Positions 44,401 to 54,310 of a DNA stretch of 64,000 nt are shown here, piece after piece. The notes beneath the pieces were generated by a model. That model was not told the origin of the DNA and did not search any database. It saw nothing but the letters and a program-made list of their open reading frames with translations. The number at the start of each line of letters is the position of its first letter. Positions within the stretch are counted from its first letter, which is position 1. The translations under genes and the position numbers were made by a program. This DNA is from DATKXU01 sp035528905 (GTDB lineage: Bacteria > Armatimonadota > UBA5829 > DTJY01): NCBI GenBank assembly GCA_035528905.1, contig DATKXU010000060.1, forward strand, positions 1 through 64,000, read 5' to 3'.

Positions 44401-44560
44401 TTAGCCAGTTCCATTGCATCTACGTCAACAGAGACCTCCCAACCGCCGGAAGAGTTGAAAAGGTGTCTGACCAGTTTGGCTTTCACTTCCAGCTGATACA
44501 TACGAGTTCTTCCTGGTTGAAACGGCTTCGCTCGAACCTATGCATGCTTGATCTGCGACT
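44401..44560. other. Short intergenic stretch at the array end
   Basis: About 160 bases after the DUF4062 remnant. A plus-strand frame (44361-44564) has no domain match. It is probably decayed NLR4 sequence. Confidence 0.4.
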
Positions 44561-44926
44561 CTAGGAAGTATCGCTGCATTCTACGTCTTGGCAGACCTCT
44601 GCTTCCCAGAATGCTTTATACTCCTTGCGTTTAGTTAGGACAAGGGGCTTTTTCTGTTCGACTAGCTCGTCTGGGGTCTTGCCTTCAACATCCAACCGGG
44701 TTCGGTTGTGTGCTTCATTACAGAAGCGGCAAGCGGCAACGATGTAGTCGGGGTTGTCTCTTTGCGGATGGCCTAGCGGAAGCAGGTGATCCCATGAAAG
44801 GTAGAGCCAGTTGGGCCATACGGTGCCGTCGAGTCCACAGTATCGGCACCTGAACCCGTCGCGTTTGAGAATAGTATGTGCGTAGCCGCGCAGTGCGTCT
44901 CCGAATTTGGCAGTCGTGGGCTTCAT
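44561..44926 (-). CDS. HNH endonuclease
   Basis: 121 residues from ATG 44926. The HNH/zinc-finger nuclease core is CRYCGLDG, WDHLLPLGHP, NPDYIVAACRFCNEAHNR, with two CxxC pairs binding zinc and the catalytic His in WDHL. The longer frame to 44992 is rejected because the -10 and -35 boxes at 44934-44962 lie inside it. The transcript start would fall almost on the ATG. It is the only minus-strand gene in the middle of island 2 and separates the NLR array from the helicase/methyltransferase. Confidence 0.85.
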   Translation of the reverse strand: MKPTTAKFGDALRGYAHTILKRDGFRCRYCGLDGTVWPNWLYLSWDHLLPLGHPQRDNPDYIVAACRFCNEAHNRTRLDVEGKTPDELVEQKKPLVLTKRKEYKAFWEAEVCQDVECSDTS

Positions 44927-44933
44927 CGCGATT

Positions 44934-44962
44934 AGTATAGGACTATATGAGTTTGCTGTCAA
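44934..44962 (-). promoter_or_regulatory. Promoter of the HNH gene, apparently leaderless
   Basis: Minus strand: TTGACA (44957-44962), 17-bp spacer, TATACT (44934-44939), then seven bases to ATG 44926. With a transcript start six to eight bases past the -10, the mRNA would begin at or next to the start codon. Confidence 0.6.
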
Positions 44963-45058
44963 TGATAGATATTCGCCTTGACTGCTTGTCATGGATCGGA
45001 GTAAGATAGGAGTATTCCCACAGGCAAGACAACCCTCTGAGATGAGGAGAACGTAGGA

Positions 45059-48000
45059 ATGCCCCGAATCTTCGACAACATCGGTGAGAAGCTGCTTCCA
45101 GCCCTACAGACAACGCTGGACGTATCCGACCGAGCGGATTTCTGTGTCGGCTACTTCAACCTGCGAGGGTGGAGGCAACTTGATTCAAGAATCGAGCAAT
45201 GGTCAGGTGAGGATGGCCAATGCTGTCGGCTTCTCGTCGGGATGCAGACTTTGCCCCATGATGAACTCCGGCACTCCCTCAGCTTCGTCTCCGAGGGTCT
45301 TGGTCTTGACAATCAGGCAGTTGTTCGCCTGAAGAAGAAACTGGCAGAGGAATTCCGGGACCAAATCGCCATGGGGGTTCCGACCAACGAGGACGAAGCT
45401 GGTCTTCGACGGCTTGCCAACCAGATCCGCAGTCGGAAAGTCCAAGTCAAGCTGTTTCTCAGACATCCGCTTCATGCCAAGCTATACCTGCTGTTCCGGC
45501 AGGATTATAACAACCCGATCACCGGTTTCCTTGGGAGCAGCAACCTTACCCTGCCGGGACTGTCCAGCCAGGGCGAACTGAACATCGATGTAACCGACCG
45601 TGACGCCTGTGAGAAGCTGGCACAATGGTTTGAAGACCGATGGAATGACAGATGGTGCCTGGACATCTCCGATGAACTGATTCAGATAATTGACGAAAGC
45701 TGGGCTGGAGAGAACGAGATTCCACCATATCATATTTACTTGAAAATGGCATACCACCTCTCGCAGGAAGCCCGTGCCGGTTTGTCCGAGTTCCGGCTTC
45801 CCAGGGAATTTGGCGAAAAGCTTTTCGAGTTTCAGAAAGCGGCAGTCAAGATAGCCGCACATCACCTGAACAAGCGTGGGGGTGTGCTTGTTGCCGATGT
45901 AGTAGGACTTGGCAAGACGCTGACCGCTTGTGCTATTGCCCGGATATTCCAGGACGACCACTTCCTGGAAACGCTCGTCATCTGCCCGAAGAACTTGGTG
46001 AAGATGTGGCAGGACCACGTCGAGCACTATCGTATGATCGCCAGGGTGTTGCCTATCAGCACGGCAATCAACAGCCTACCGGATCTTCGCAGATACCGAG
46101 TGATCATAATCGACGAGAGCCATAACCTGCGGAACCGGGAAACGAAAACCTACCATGCCCTGTATGACTATATTTTCAAGAATGATAGCAAATGCATTCT
46201 GCTCACCGCCACTCCATACAACAAGACTTACCTCGATCTCTCCAGTCAACTGCGCCTGTTCGTGCCGGAAGATGCCGATCTAGGAGTCCGACCCGAGCGT
46301 AAGCTTCAAGAGCCGGGCGGCGAAGTCGAGTTCGTAAGGCGGCATCAGTGTCCTGTCCGCTCGCTTTCCGCTTTCGAGAAGAGCGATTACACGGAGGACT
46401 GGCAGGAACTTATGCGGCTCTTTATGGTTCGCCGGACCAGGAGCTTCATCCAAAAGAACTACGCCGAAGTTGATCCTGACAACGGTCGGACGTATCTCAC
46501 AATGGAAGACGGCAAGAGATCGTACTTCCCCGTCCGAAAACCCAAGACAGCGAAGTTTACGGTGAACGATGCTGACCCATCAGACCAGTATGCAAGGCTG
46601 TATGCGCCTTTCGTGGTGAATGCGGTAGCTTCGCTCGAACTCCCCAGGTATGGATTGGGTAACTACATCGCCCAGAATCCTGAGGAACCGCCGACAGCCA
46701 GGGAGGAGAAAGGCATCAGGGACCTCGGACGTGCCGGCAAACGGCTCATGGGCTTCTGCAGGACGAATCTGTTCAAGCGACTGGAAAGCGGCGGATTGAC
46801 ATTCCTGCAGTCGGTCAATCGCCACATCCTGCGGAACCACGTTTTCATCCATGCAATCGAGAACGACCTCCCACTTCCAATCGGCACTCAGTACATCGAG
46901 CTTTTCGATACTCGGCTCAAGGACGAGGATTCGGATGCTTGCACATACAGCCTCATGAACGGCGATGAGGAATATTCGTGCGACATTCACGAGGCAAACA
47001 GCGTGGTTTACTCCGAGGAGCTGTACAGGAAAAGGGCCGCGGAGATATATGGGGAATATGCCGGTCCGCGCAAGAGACAGTTCCACTGGCTCCGTCCGTC
47101 TTTGTTTGTTGCGGACCTGAGAGACAGCCTCAGGCGCGACGCAAAAACCCTTCTATCCGTACTCGATAACTGCGGCGATTGGATTCCAGACAGTGATGCG
47201 AAGCTCGAAGCCCTGTTCAAGCTACTGACCGTGACCCACCCAAGCGAAAAGGTTCTCGTGTTCACACAGTTCGCCGACACGGTGCGCTATCTGGATGCCG
47301 AGTTGAATAAGCGGGGCGTAACCGCCATGGAGGGCGTAACCGGCGATTCAGCAGATCCGACGGGGTCGGCTTGGAGGTTCAGTCCGAACAGCAACGAGAA
47401 ACGCGACAAGGTGAAACCGGAGGACGAACTGAGGGTCCTGATTGCTACCGATGTCTTGAGCGAAGGGCAGAATCTCCAGGACTGCAACATAGTCGTGAAT
47501 TACGATCTCCCGTGGGCGATCATCAGGCTTATACAACGGGCCGGACGCGTGGACCGCATCGGTCAGGAAGCTGAGGAAATCCTGTGCTACTCCTTCGTAC
47601 CCGCAGATGGTGTCGAGCGGCTTATCCGACTCAGGGCGAGAGTCAGGCAGAGGCTTCGGGAAAATGCCGAAGTTGTCGGCACAGACGAAGCATTCTTCGA
47701 AGACGACATGACCGAGAAACAGCTAAGGGACATATTCACGGAGAAATCCGGGCTAATGGACGAACAAGAGGATGACGACGTAGACCTCGCGTCCTATGCT
47801 TACCAGATCTGGAAGAATGCCGTGGACCGTGACCCCAAGCTGGCCGGTATCATTCCTGACATGCCGAACGTCACTTACTCGGCCAAGGCTCATAAGGCTA
47901 CCCCGAAGAGCCCTCACGGCGTCCTCGTCTACATGCGTACAGCCGAGGATAACGACGCCCTGGCATGGATGGATGAGAACGGAAACAGCATCACCCAATC

Positions 48001-48451
48001 CCAGCTTGCTATTCTGAGAGCCGCCGAGTGCCTGCCCGATACACCGGCTATCCCCCGGCACGAGCGACATCACGAACTGGTGAAAGCTGGAGTCGAGCAT
48101 CTCGTGAAGGAGGAGAAATCCGTCGGCGGTCAACTTGGTCGCCCGTCAGGCGCCAGATTCAAAACGTACGAGAGGCTGAAACGCCATGCCGGGGAGGTCA
48201 AGGGCACGATCTGGGATACGCCCGAACTGGAGAAGGCGCTCGACGACATATACCGGTATCCACTCAAGCAGACAGCCACGGACACGCTGAACCGTATCAT
48301 CAAGAGCGGAGTCACTGACGACATCCTCGCCGATGTGGTCATCAACCTGCGGAATGAGGATAAGCTGTGCATGGTTCAGGAGGAGGCTGAGCGACACGAA
48401 CCCAAGCTGATCTGTTCTCTAGGACTGTTCGAGGCGGAGGGAGGTCGGTAG
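45059..48451 (+). CDS. PLD-nuclease / SNF2-like helicase fusion
   Basis: 1130 residues. Phospholipase-D-like domain at about 5-200 with H139-x-K in HPLHAKLYLL and GSSNLTLPG, as in HKD nucleases. Helicase domain 1 at 255-420 (Walker A-like VVGLGKT, 281-287; DESH box IIIDESHNLR, D352) and helicase domain 2 (VLIATDVLSEGQNLQ, VNYDLPWAIIRLIQRAGRVD). Proteins like this partner adenine methyltransferases in restriction-like systems and DISARM-related loci. The next gene starts three bases after its stop. Promoter not evident. Confidence 0.9.
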   Translation: MPRIFDNIGEKLLPALQTTLDVSDRADFCVGYFNLRGWRQLDSRIEQWSGEDGQCCRLLVGMQTLPHDELRHSLSFVSEGLGLDNQAVVRLKKKLAEEFRDQIAMGVPTNEDEAGLRRLANQIRSRKVQVKLFLRHPLHAKLYLLFRQDYNNPITGFLGSSNLTLPGLSSQGELNIDVTDRDACEKLAQWFEDRWNDRWCLDISDELIQIIDESWAGENEIPPYHIYLKMAYHLSQEARAGLSEFRLPREFGEKLFEFQKAAVKIAAHHLNKRGGVLVADVVGLGKTLTACAIARIFQDDHFLETLVICPKNLVKMWQDHVEHYRMIARVLPISTAINSLPDLRRYRVIIIDESHNLRNRETKTYHALYDYIFKNDSKCILLTATPYNKTYLDLSSQLRLFVPEDADLGVRPERKLQEPGGEVEFVRRHQCPVRSLSAFEKSDYTEDWQELMRLFMVRRTRSFIQKNYAEVDPDNGRTYLTMEDGKRSYFPVRKPKTAKFTVNDADPSDQYARLYAPFVVNAVASLELPRYGLGNYIAQNPEEPPTAREEKGIRDLGRAGKRLMGFCRTNLFKRLESGGLTFLQSVNRHILRNHVFIHAIENDLPLPIGTQYIELFDTRLKDEDSDACTYSLMNGDEEYSCDIHEANSVVYSEELYRKRAAEIYGEYAGPRKRQFHWLRPSLFVADLRDSLRRDAKTLLSVLDNCGDWIPDSDAKLEALFKLLTVTHPSEKVLVFTQFADTVRYLDAELNKRGVTAMEGVTGDSADPTGSAWRFSPNSNEKRDKVKPEDELRVLIATDVLSEGQNLQDCNIVVNYDLPWAIIRLIQRAGRVDRIGQEAEEILCYSFVPADGVERLIRLRARVRQRLRENAEVVGTDEAFFEDDMTEKQLRDIFTEKSGLMDEQEDDDVDLASYAYQIWKNAVDRDPKLAGIIPDMPNVTYSAKAHKATPKSPHGVLVYMRTAEDNDALAWMDENGNSITQSQLAILRAAECLPDTPAIPRHERHHELVKAGVEHLVKEEKSVGGQLGRPSGARFKTYERLKRHAGEVKGTIWDTPELEKALDDIYRYPLKQTATDTLNRIIKSGVTDDILADVVINLRNEDKLCMVQEEAERHEPKLICSLGLFEAEGGR

Positions 48452-48454
48452 CGG

Positions 48455-51400
48455 GTGCGGCTGAACGTAGCGAAAGTCCGAGAATACCTGCGCGCGTGCC
48501 AGTTCAGGAACCTGTTCATTGAGGAACTGGGATGGAGCCACTGTACACTCTCACCCATAACCGTTTCCGTGGATGGAGAGGACTACACCCTTAGTGCCAT
48601 CTCCGAAATGGGCGGTTTGGTCGCCTTGCAGTGCAAACCAGCTTCAAACGGTAGGATCCCCGAGTATCACATCAGGCGAAAGATAGACCGACTTGTTACC
48701 AAGCTGCATTACGAGCACATTATCATCTATTGCGGTGGCAACCAGCAGGTCTGGCAGTGGGTGAAGAAAGAACCCGGCAGGCCGTCCGCACCCCGTGAGC
48801 ATCCCTTCCGCTACGACCAGTCGGGTACGCCGCTGATCCAGAAGCTCGATGGGCTTGTCTTCACGCTGGAAGAACTCGATGGCGAGGGCAACGTCTCGAT
48901 CAAGGCTGTCTCCGAGCGGGTTAAGTCCGCCCTTGATATCGATAAGGTCACGAAGCGTTTCTACGACCGCTTCAAGGTCGAATTGGAGGTGTTCAAGGGG
49001 TTCATCAAGGGTATTTCGAATGCCGCCCACACGGACTGGTATGCCTCCCTGATGCTGAACCGCCTGATGTTCATCTACTTCGTCCAGAAGAAAGGTTTCC
49101 TGGACAACGACAGCAGCTACCTCCGCAACAGGCTTCGAATGGTTCAGGAGAAACGCGGGCAGAACCGGTTCTACTCCTTCTACCGCAGTTTCCTGAGAGT
49201 GCTGTTCCACGAAGGGCTGAATTCCAGAGAGAGAACCCCCGAACTACTCGAGCTACTGGGGAACGTGCCTTATCTGAACGGCGGTCTCTTTGAAGAGCAC
49301 GAGCTCGAGCAGGAAAACCCCGATCTCGACATCCCCGATGAAGCGTTCGAGCGCATGTTCGATTTCTTCGACCAGTACGAATGGCATCTCGATATCCGCC
49401 CGATGCGAAACGACCGGGAGATCAACCCCGACGTGCTCGGCTACATCTTCGAGAAGTACATAAACGCAATCCAGCCGGGCGAGCAAAAGGCGAAGGGCGC
49501 ATACTATACCAAAGAGGATATCACCGGCTATATTTCCCAGAACACGATCATTCCATATCTCTTCGATGCCGCCAGGCGAAAATGCGCCATTGCGTTTGAG
49601 GGAGAGCAGTCCGTATGGAGGCTTCTGCAGGAGAATCCCGATGCTTATATCTACCCGGCGGTCAAGCTAGGAGTCATAGACAGGCAACGGAACGTCCTGC
49701 CCGAATCCATGCTGCCGGATTTCGTCCAGCGTGGGATGCGCGATCCCAAGGCAAGGATGTTCGACAACCGGTACAACCTTACGGGAGCCGACCTTCGAGA
49801 TGAGGAGGGAAATAGGCTCACTCTGCCCACCGAGACCTGGCGGGAGTACGTAGAGCGGCGAAAGCGCTGCCTGGACTTGCGTTCGAAGCTCGGAGCAGGT
49901 GAGGTGAAGTCCATTGATGACCTAATCACCTACAATCTGGACATTCGGCAGTTTGCCCAGGACGTGATCGAGAATTCAGAGGGGCCGGAACTGCTCCGGG
50001 CGTTCTACTCGGCAAGCCAGAGCGTCACTGTGCTCGACCCTACTTGCGGGTCGGGAGCGTTCCTGTTTGCCGCATTGAACATCCTTGAGCCGCTTTACGA
50101 GGGGTGTCTCGAACGGATGCAGGAGTTTGTCAGCGAACTGGACACCTCTCAGGAAAAGCAGGACCCCAGGAAGTACTCGGACTTCCGCCGGATACTGGAA
50201 GCTGTGGCGCAACATCCAAACCAGCCATATTTCATCTTCAAGTCCATCATCCTGAACAACCTCTTCGGCGTGGATATCATGCCGGAGGCGGTGGAGATAT
50301 GCAAGCTCCGCCTGTTTCTGAAACTTGCGGCTCAGGTGGAGCCGGATAGATCGAAGGACAATATGGGGCTTGAGCCGCTGCCCGACATAGACTTCAACAT
50401 CCGGGCCGGGAATACACTGGTCGGATTTGCCACATATGATGAGGTAAAATCGGCGGTCATGGGTAGCGACCAGAAGCGCATGGATGTTTTTGATGAGATG
50501 TCACCGATTGAAGAAAAGGCCCAGGAGGTGGAGAGGCTATGGCAAAGATTCCGCGAGCAGCAGGAGATGCTGGACGGCGGGGAGATCACTGCCAGAGACA
50601 AGCAGGAGTTGCGAAACGAGCTGGCGCCGCTGGAAGAGGAGCTGAACAGGTATCTCGCAAAGCAGTACGGCGATGCCGCCAGGGACTACGAAGGTTGGCT
50701 TGCATCACACCGGCCGTTCCACTGGTTCATCGAGTTTCATGGCATTATGAGCCGTGGCGGGTTTGATGTCGTGCTTGGGAACCCGCCCTATGTCGAGTTC
50801 AGCAAGGTAGTGGATGATTATAGCGTGAAGGGTTACTCAACGTTGGAATGCGGAAACCTCTACGCCTTCGTTGTCGAGCGAATCTGTGGTTTGGTTAGGA
50901 AGATACTTGGCAGATCAGGTATGATTATACCCCATTCAGCCATTTGCACTGACAGGATGGCCCCACTACAGAGGGTATTCCGTGAAGCTGCGGATACGTT
51001 ATGGGTCTCATCCTATGATATACGTCCAGCTAAGTTGTTTGATGGCGTGGATCAGAGGTTAGCCATATACATGATCAAGCATGGAAACGGTACGGACGTA
51101 ACGGTGATTGCTTCTCGATACCATCGCTGGCATGGTGAGTTCCGTCCCTTCATCATGGGATCGCTCAAGTACGTCGATGTGTCCGATATGGGATTTCCTA
51201 ACTCTATCCCGAAGGTAGACAGCCTCTTGGAGACCTCACTCTGGACCGACCTTAGCGCATGGCCTAAATTGGCCATGGAGTTTGTCGGCTACCGAACCCC
51301 CAGCGTTGTGTACTACCACAATGCGCCACGTTACTGGAACCGAGCAATGAGCTTTGCCCCCTACTTCTGGAACGAGCGGAATGGCGAACTGATCTCCACT

Positions 51401-51835
51401 CAGGTCAAGTCAGTTTATCTCCAGAACGGACTTGACAAGGAGGTTGTGGTTGCCTGTCTAAACAGTTCCCTGTTCTATTGGTGGTTTATAATACTCTCAG
51501 ATTGCCGCCATCTCAACCTTTGTGAGATTGAAAGCTTTCCTCTGGGACTTGAAGAAATGTCATCAACCACGAAGGACATCCTAGCGACATCGGCTACTGA
51601 GCTGATGTTGGATATGAAGAGGCATGCCAAGCGCAAGAAGTGCCAATATAAGTCCACTGGCAAGGTGGTTTACGACGAGTACTATCCGAAGTACTCCAAG
51701 GCACTTATCGACAAGATCGACCGTGCTCTGGCGAAGCACTACGGCTTCACGGACGAGGAGCTGGACTTCATCATAAACTACGATATCAAGTACCGGATGG
51801 GGCTGAGAGGAGAAGATAACGAGCACGAAGAATAG
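48455..51835 (+). CDS. Eco57I-type adenine DNA methyltransferase
   Basis: 1126 residues from GTG, four bases after the helicase stop. SAM-binding motif VLDPTCGSGAFLF (D528) and catalytic motif GNPPY (N776-Y779) give an N6-adenine methyltransferase. The region between (GVDIMPEAVEICKLRLFLKL) is the family's motif II-III, and the C-terminus includes a specificity-like domain ending LDFIINYDIKYRMG. There is no separate endonuclease motif, so cleavage would come from the partner PLD-helicase. Together they look like a two-gene restriction-type system. Confidence 0.92.
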   Translation: MRLNVAKVREYLRACQFRNLFIEELGWSHCTLSPITVSVDGEDYTLSAISEMGGLVALQCKPASNGRIPEYHIRRKIDRLVTKLHYEHIIIYCGGNQQVWQWVKKEPGRPSAPREHPFRYDQSGTPLIQKLDGLVFTLEELDGEGNVSIKAVSERVKSALDIDKVTKRFYDRFKVELEVFKGFIKGISNAAHTDWYASLMLNRLMFIYFVQKKGFLDNDSSYLRNRLRMVQEKRGQNRFYSFYRSFLRVLFHEGLNSRERTPELLELLGNVPYLNGGLFEEHELEQENPDLDIPDEAFERMFDFFDQYEWHLDIRPMRNDREINPDVLGYIFEKYINAIQPGEQKAKGAYYTKEDITGYISQNTIIPYLFDAARRKCAIAFEGEQSVWRLLQENPDAYIYPAVKLGVIDRQRNVLPESMLPDFVQRGMRDPKARMFDNRYNLTGADLRDEEGNRLTLPTETWREYVERRKRCLDLRSKLGAGEVKSIDDLITYNLDIRQFAQDVIENSEGPELLRAFYSASQSVTVLDPTCGSGAFLFAALNILEPLYEGCLERMQEFVSELDTSQEKQDPRKYSDFRRILEAVAQHPNQPYFIFKSIILNNLFGVDIMPEAVEICKLRLFLKLAAQVEPDRSKDNMGLEPLPDIDFNIRAGNTLVGFATYDEVKSAVMGSDQKRMDVFDEMSPIEEKAQEVERLWQRFREQQEMLDGGEITARDKQELRNELAPLEEELNRYLAKQYGDAARDYEGWLASHRPFHWFIEFHGIMSRGGFDVVLGNPPYVEFSKVVDDYSVKGYSTLECGNLYAFVVERICGLVRKILGRSGMIIPHSAICTDRMAPLQRVFREAADTLWVSSYDIRPAKLFDGVDQRLAIYMIKHGNGTDVTVIASRYHRWHGEFRPFIMGSLKYVDVSDMGFPNSIPKVDSLLETSLWTDLSAWPKLAMEFVGYRTPSVVYYHNAPRYWNRAMSFAPYFWNERNGELISTQVKSVYLQNGLDKEVVVACLNSSLFYWWFIILSDCRHLNLCEIESFPLGLEEMSSTTKDILATSATELMLDMKRHAKRKKCQYKSTGKVVYDEYYPKYSKALIDKIDRALAKHYGFTDEELDFIINYDIKYRMGLRGEDNEHEE

Positions 51836-51871
51836 GAATCATCAAGCAGTACAAGTGCTTGGGGTGGCAGT

Positions 51872-53008
51872 ATGACGAGGGTGTCTGTCAGTAATCAGGT
51901 TCTGTACTGGGCGCTCGAGCGTTCAGGTAGGCGAAGTTATATCGAGACCAAGTTTCCAGTAGGAGAGTGGTTGAGCGGCTCGAAAGCGCCGACACTGCGG
52001 CAGTTGGACAAGTTCGCTAAGGCAGCCCGTACTCCGTTCGGCTACCTTTTTCTGCCACAGCCGCCGCGGGAACAATTGCCCATCCCTCACTTCCGCACGC
52101 TTACCGACGAGCCGGTCAGTCCAAGCGCAGATCTTCTCGAGACCGTCCATATAATGCAGCGGCGACAGAACTGGATGCGTGAACACCTGATTGAACAAGC
52201 TTTGGAGCCTTTGCCCTTTGTCAGGTCGGCAAAGGTAGGGGAGGAGCGTAAGCTGATTGCAAGGGAAATGCGGCGCACGCTGGGGTTAGAAGGGGGATGG
52301 GCGGCGAAGCAGCCCACTTGGACCGGGGCGCTCCGAAACTTGCAGAACAGGATAGAGGATGCAGGGGTAATCGTAGTGGTAAACGGGGTCGTCGGAAACA
52401 ATACGCACCGCAAACTGGACCCCACCGAGTTCCGCGGATTCGTCTTGGTTGACGAGTACACTCCCTTGCTCTTTGTCAACGGCGCCGATGGCAAAGCGGC
52501 ACAGATGTTTACGCTCGCACACGAGCTGGCGCATGTGTGGTTTGGCAGCAGTGCCGCCTTCGACCTGCGGGACTTGCAACCAGCCAATAACGACACGGAA
52601 AGGGCGTGCAACCGGGTTGCCGCGGAATTCCTGGTGCCTGAGGATGAACTACGTTCATTCTGGTCCAGCCGGAAGGAAAAGCCAGACTTCCAGGAGATTG
52701 CTCGCCATTTCAAGGTGAGCGAGCTAGTCGCCGCTCGGAGGGCTCTTGACTCGGGGTTTATCACAAGGGACGAGTTTGTTCAGTTCTACAATGATTATCA
52801 GGAAAGAGAAAAGCATAAGCCGAGTAAAGAAGGTGGTGACTTCTACAAGAACCAGAATCTGCGCGTTGGACGTCGCTTTGCGGAAGCCATCTTTCAAGCT
52901 GTAAGGGAGGGCAGGCTACTCTATCACGAGGCTTACCACCTTACCGGACTACATGGCAGAGCCTTTGAGAAATACACCTCTTGTCTTGAATTTGGGAGGG
53001 CAGCTTGA
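51872..53008 (+). CDS. ImmA/IrrE-type metallopeptidase with N-terminal HTH
   Basis: 378 residues. The N-terminal 1-60 resembles a degenerate XRE-type helix-turn-helix (LERSGRRSYIETKFPVGEWL, APTLRQLDKFAKAARTPFGY). The peptidase motif AHELAHVW (H217-H221) with a third ligand Glu downstream (ERACNRVAAEFLVP) marks the ImmA/IrrE (COG2856) family, which cleaves repressors or acts as antitoxin. The stop overlaps the following DUF4411 start (TTGA), the usual operon of this toxin-antitoxin class. Confidence 0.9.
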   Translation: MTRVSVSNQVLYWALERSGRRSYIETKFPVGEWLSGSKAPTLRQLDKFAKAARTPFGYLFLPQPPREQLPIPHFRTLTDEPVSPSADLLETVHIMQRRQNWMREHLIEQALEPLPFVRSAKVGEERKLIAREMRRTLGLEGGWAAKQPTWTGALRNLQNRIEDAGVIVVVNGVVGNNTHRKLDPTEFRGFVLVDEYTPLLFVNGADGKAAQMFTLAHELAHVWFGSSAAFDLRDLQPANNDTERACNRVAAEFLVPEDELRSFWSSRKEKPDFQEIARHFKVSELVAARRALDSGFITRDEFVQFYNDYQEREKHKPSKEGGDFYKNQNLRVGRRFAEAIFQAVREGRLLYHEAYHLTGLHGRAFEKYTSCLEFGRAA

Positions 53009-53505
53009 TCGGTACCGCGACATACCTACTGGATGCCAATGTGTTCATAGAGGCTGCGAAGCGATACTATGCCTTCGACATAGCCCCGCGCTTCTGGGAT
53101 GCTCTCGTCGAACATGCGAATGATGATTCCGTAACAAGCATAGACCGCGTAAAGGAAGAGCTGGTACTCGGCAATGATGATCTTGCAGAATGGGCGAATC
53201 GTCAGTTCCACGAACGGTTTGCAGCAACGGATGAAGACGAGGTTGTGAAAGCTTTCGCAGAGATCATGTCATGGGTAAACGAACAAGCTCAGTTCAACGA
53301 CGCCGCTAAACAGGAGTTCGCTAGTGGTGCGGACGGTTGGCTGGTCGCGTATGCCAAAGTCAATGGGTGTGTAGTCGTTACCCATGAGCAATTCAACCCG
53401 GATATCAAAAGGAAAGTCCCGATACCCAACATTTGTCGAGCGTTTCAAGTTACTTGTTGCGACACATTTGATATGCTCAGAAAATTGGGGGTGCAGCTCG
53501 GCTAG
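53005..53505 (+). CDS. DUF4411 PIN-like putative toxin
   Basis: 166 residues from TTG 53005 (GGGAGGGCAGC upstream). PIN-like fold with acidic residues at expected places: YLLDANVFIEAAKRYY, SIDRVKEELV, GADGWLVAYAKVNGCVVVTH. DUF4411 proteins are ribonuclease-like toxins paired with the XRE-COG2856 gene just upstream; the four-base overlap supports that. Toxicity is inferred from the family. Confidence 0.85.
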   Translation: MIGTATYLLDANVFIEAAKRYYAFDIAPRFWDALVEHANDDSVTSIDRVKEELVLGNDDLAEWANRQFHERFAATDEDEVVKAFAEIMSWVNEQAQFNDAAKQEFASGADGWLVAYAKVNGCVVVTHEQFNPDIKRKVPIPNICRAFQVTCCDTFDMLRKLGVQLG

Positions 53506-53544
53506 CACGCTTCTTATCACATGCCAGACTCTCTTCGAATCTTC

Positions 53545-53620
53545 TAATGGCCAGTTCCTCATCAGCTGTGACATCAAGTACCGCATGGGGATCAACAGTA
53601 TCTCCACCCTGAAGAGTTAG
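53545..53620 (+). pseudogene. Methyltransferase 3' scar (1)
   Basis: Encodes GQFLISCDIKYRMGI shortly after the DUF4411 gene; compare LDFIINYDIKYRMGL at the very end of the 48455 methyltransferase. About 42 bases (53549-53590) align with similar DNA (GACATCAAGTACCGCATGGGG vs GATATCAAGTACCGGATGGGG, one base trimmed here). Only the tail is present, so it is the 3' end of another methyltransferase gene, displaced or deleted. Confidence 0.65.
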
Positions 53621-53633
53621 AGAGGTGCCATCC

Positions 53634-54263
53634 ATGGCAAAACTCAACAATCTGAATGGCTTCCAAGCTAAGAAGCGGTTGAACGACTTGCTGCTCTTTC
53701 GGCAGTTATTCGTAGACTATACGTACCATCTTCTGCCTCCCGACCATCCGTTCGGTGACCCTGGATTAACCCCCCAGGGGCAGGAGATAAAGGCCAAGAT
53801 GGACAAGATGCTGCACGGCGTCATTGAAAGCATGTATCTGGCAGGAACCTACGTCATTGTCGACTACACTGCTCCGCCAGTTGCAGGGAGAACTCGACAT
53901 ACAATCGATCTTATGCGCAACATCGATCACCTGCATAACTACGACATCGATCCTCGGCAGGTGGTTAGTGTCATAGACGAGACTATAGGCGTTTTCCAGC
54001 GAGATGTCACCTCGGCATGGCTAAGAACGTTCTGGCCTTTCTTCTGGATACATAAGATTATTGCCTGGCTGATCGCTTATCCGTTTCGATTGTGGTCGGA
54101 GGCAATGGGTGGCAAGGCGTCTGGTTCCGGAGCCTCATGCCTACAGGGAGTGGCCACGTTCCTTGGGACTCTGCTGGGCGACGTCGTTATCATTCTGAGC
54201 ATCCTTAAGGAACTCGACTTCCTTGAGCCTGTGAAGCATTATCTTCACACTCTTGTGCGATAA
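53634..54263 (+). CDS. Unknown protein with C-terminal membrane segments
   Basis: 209 residues from ATG 53634 (AGAGGTG six bases upstream; a GTG at 53625 is possible). The N-terminal half is soluble and helical (KKRLNDLLLFRQLFVDYTYH, IDLMRNIDHLHNYDIDPRQV). Two hydrophobic segments lie near residues 135-155 (FWPFFWIHKIIAWLIAY) and 172-192 (GVATFLGTLLGDVVIILSIL). No family recognised. It could be a membrane effector or immunity-type protein. Close to the next gene but not overlapping. Confidence 0.6.
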   Translation: MAKLNNLNGFQAKKRLNDLLLFRQLFVDYTYHLLPPDHPFGDPGLTPQGQEIKAKMDKMLHGVIESMYLAGTYVIVDYTAPPVAGRTRHTIDLMRNIDHLHNYDIDPRQVVSVIDETIGVFQRDVTSAWLRTFWPFFWIHKIIAWLIAYPFRLWSEAMGGKASGSGASCLQGVATFLGTLLGDVVIILSILKELDFLEPVKHYLHTLVR

Positions 54264-54310
54264 GCTCAGACCACAGGATAGAGGTATCAACACCATAGGA
54301 GCATGTACAG

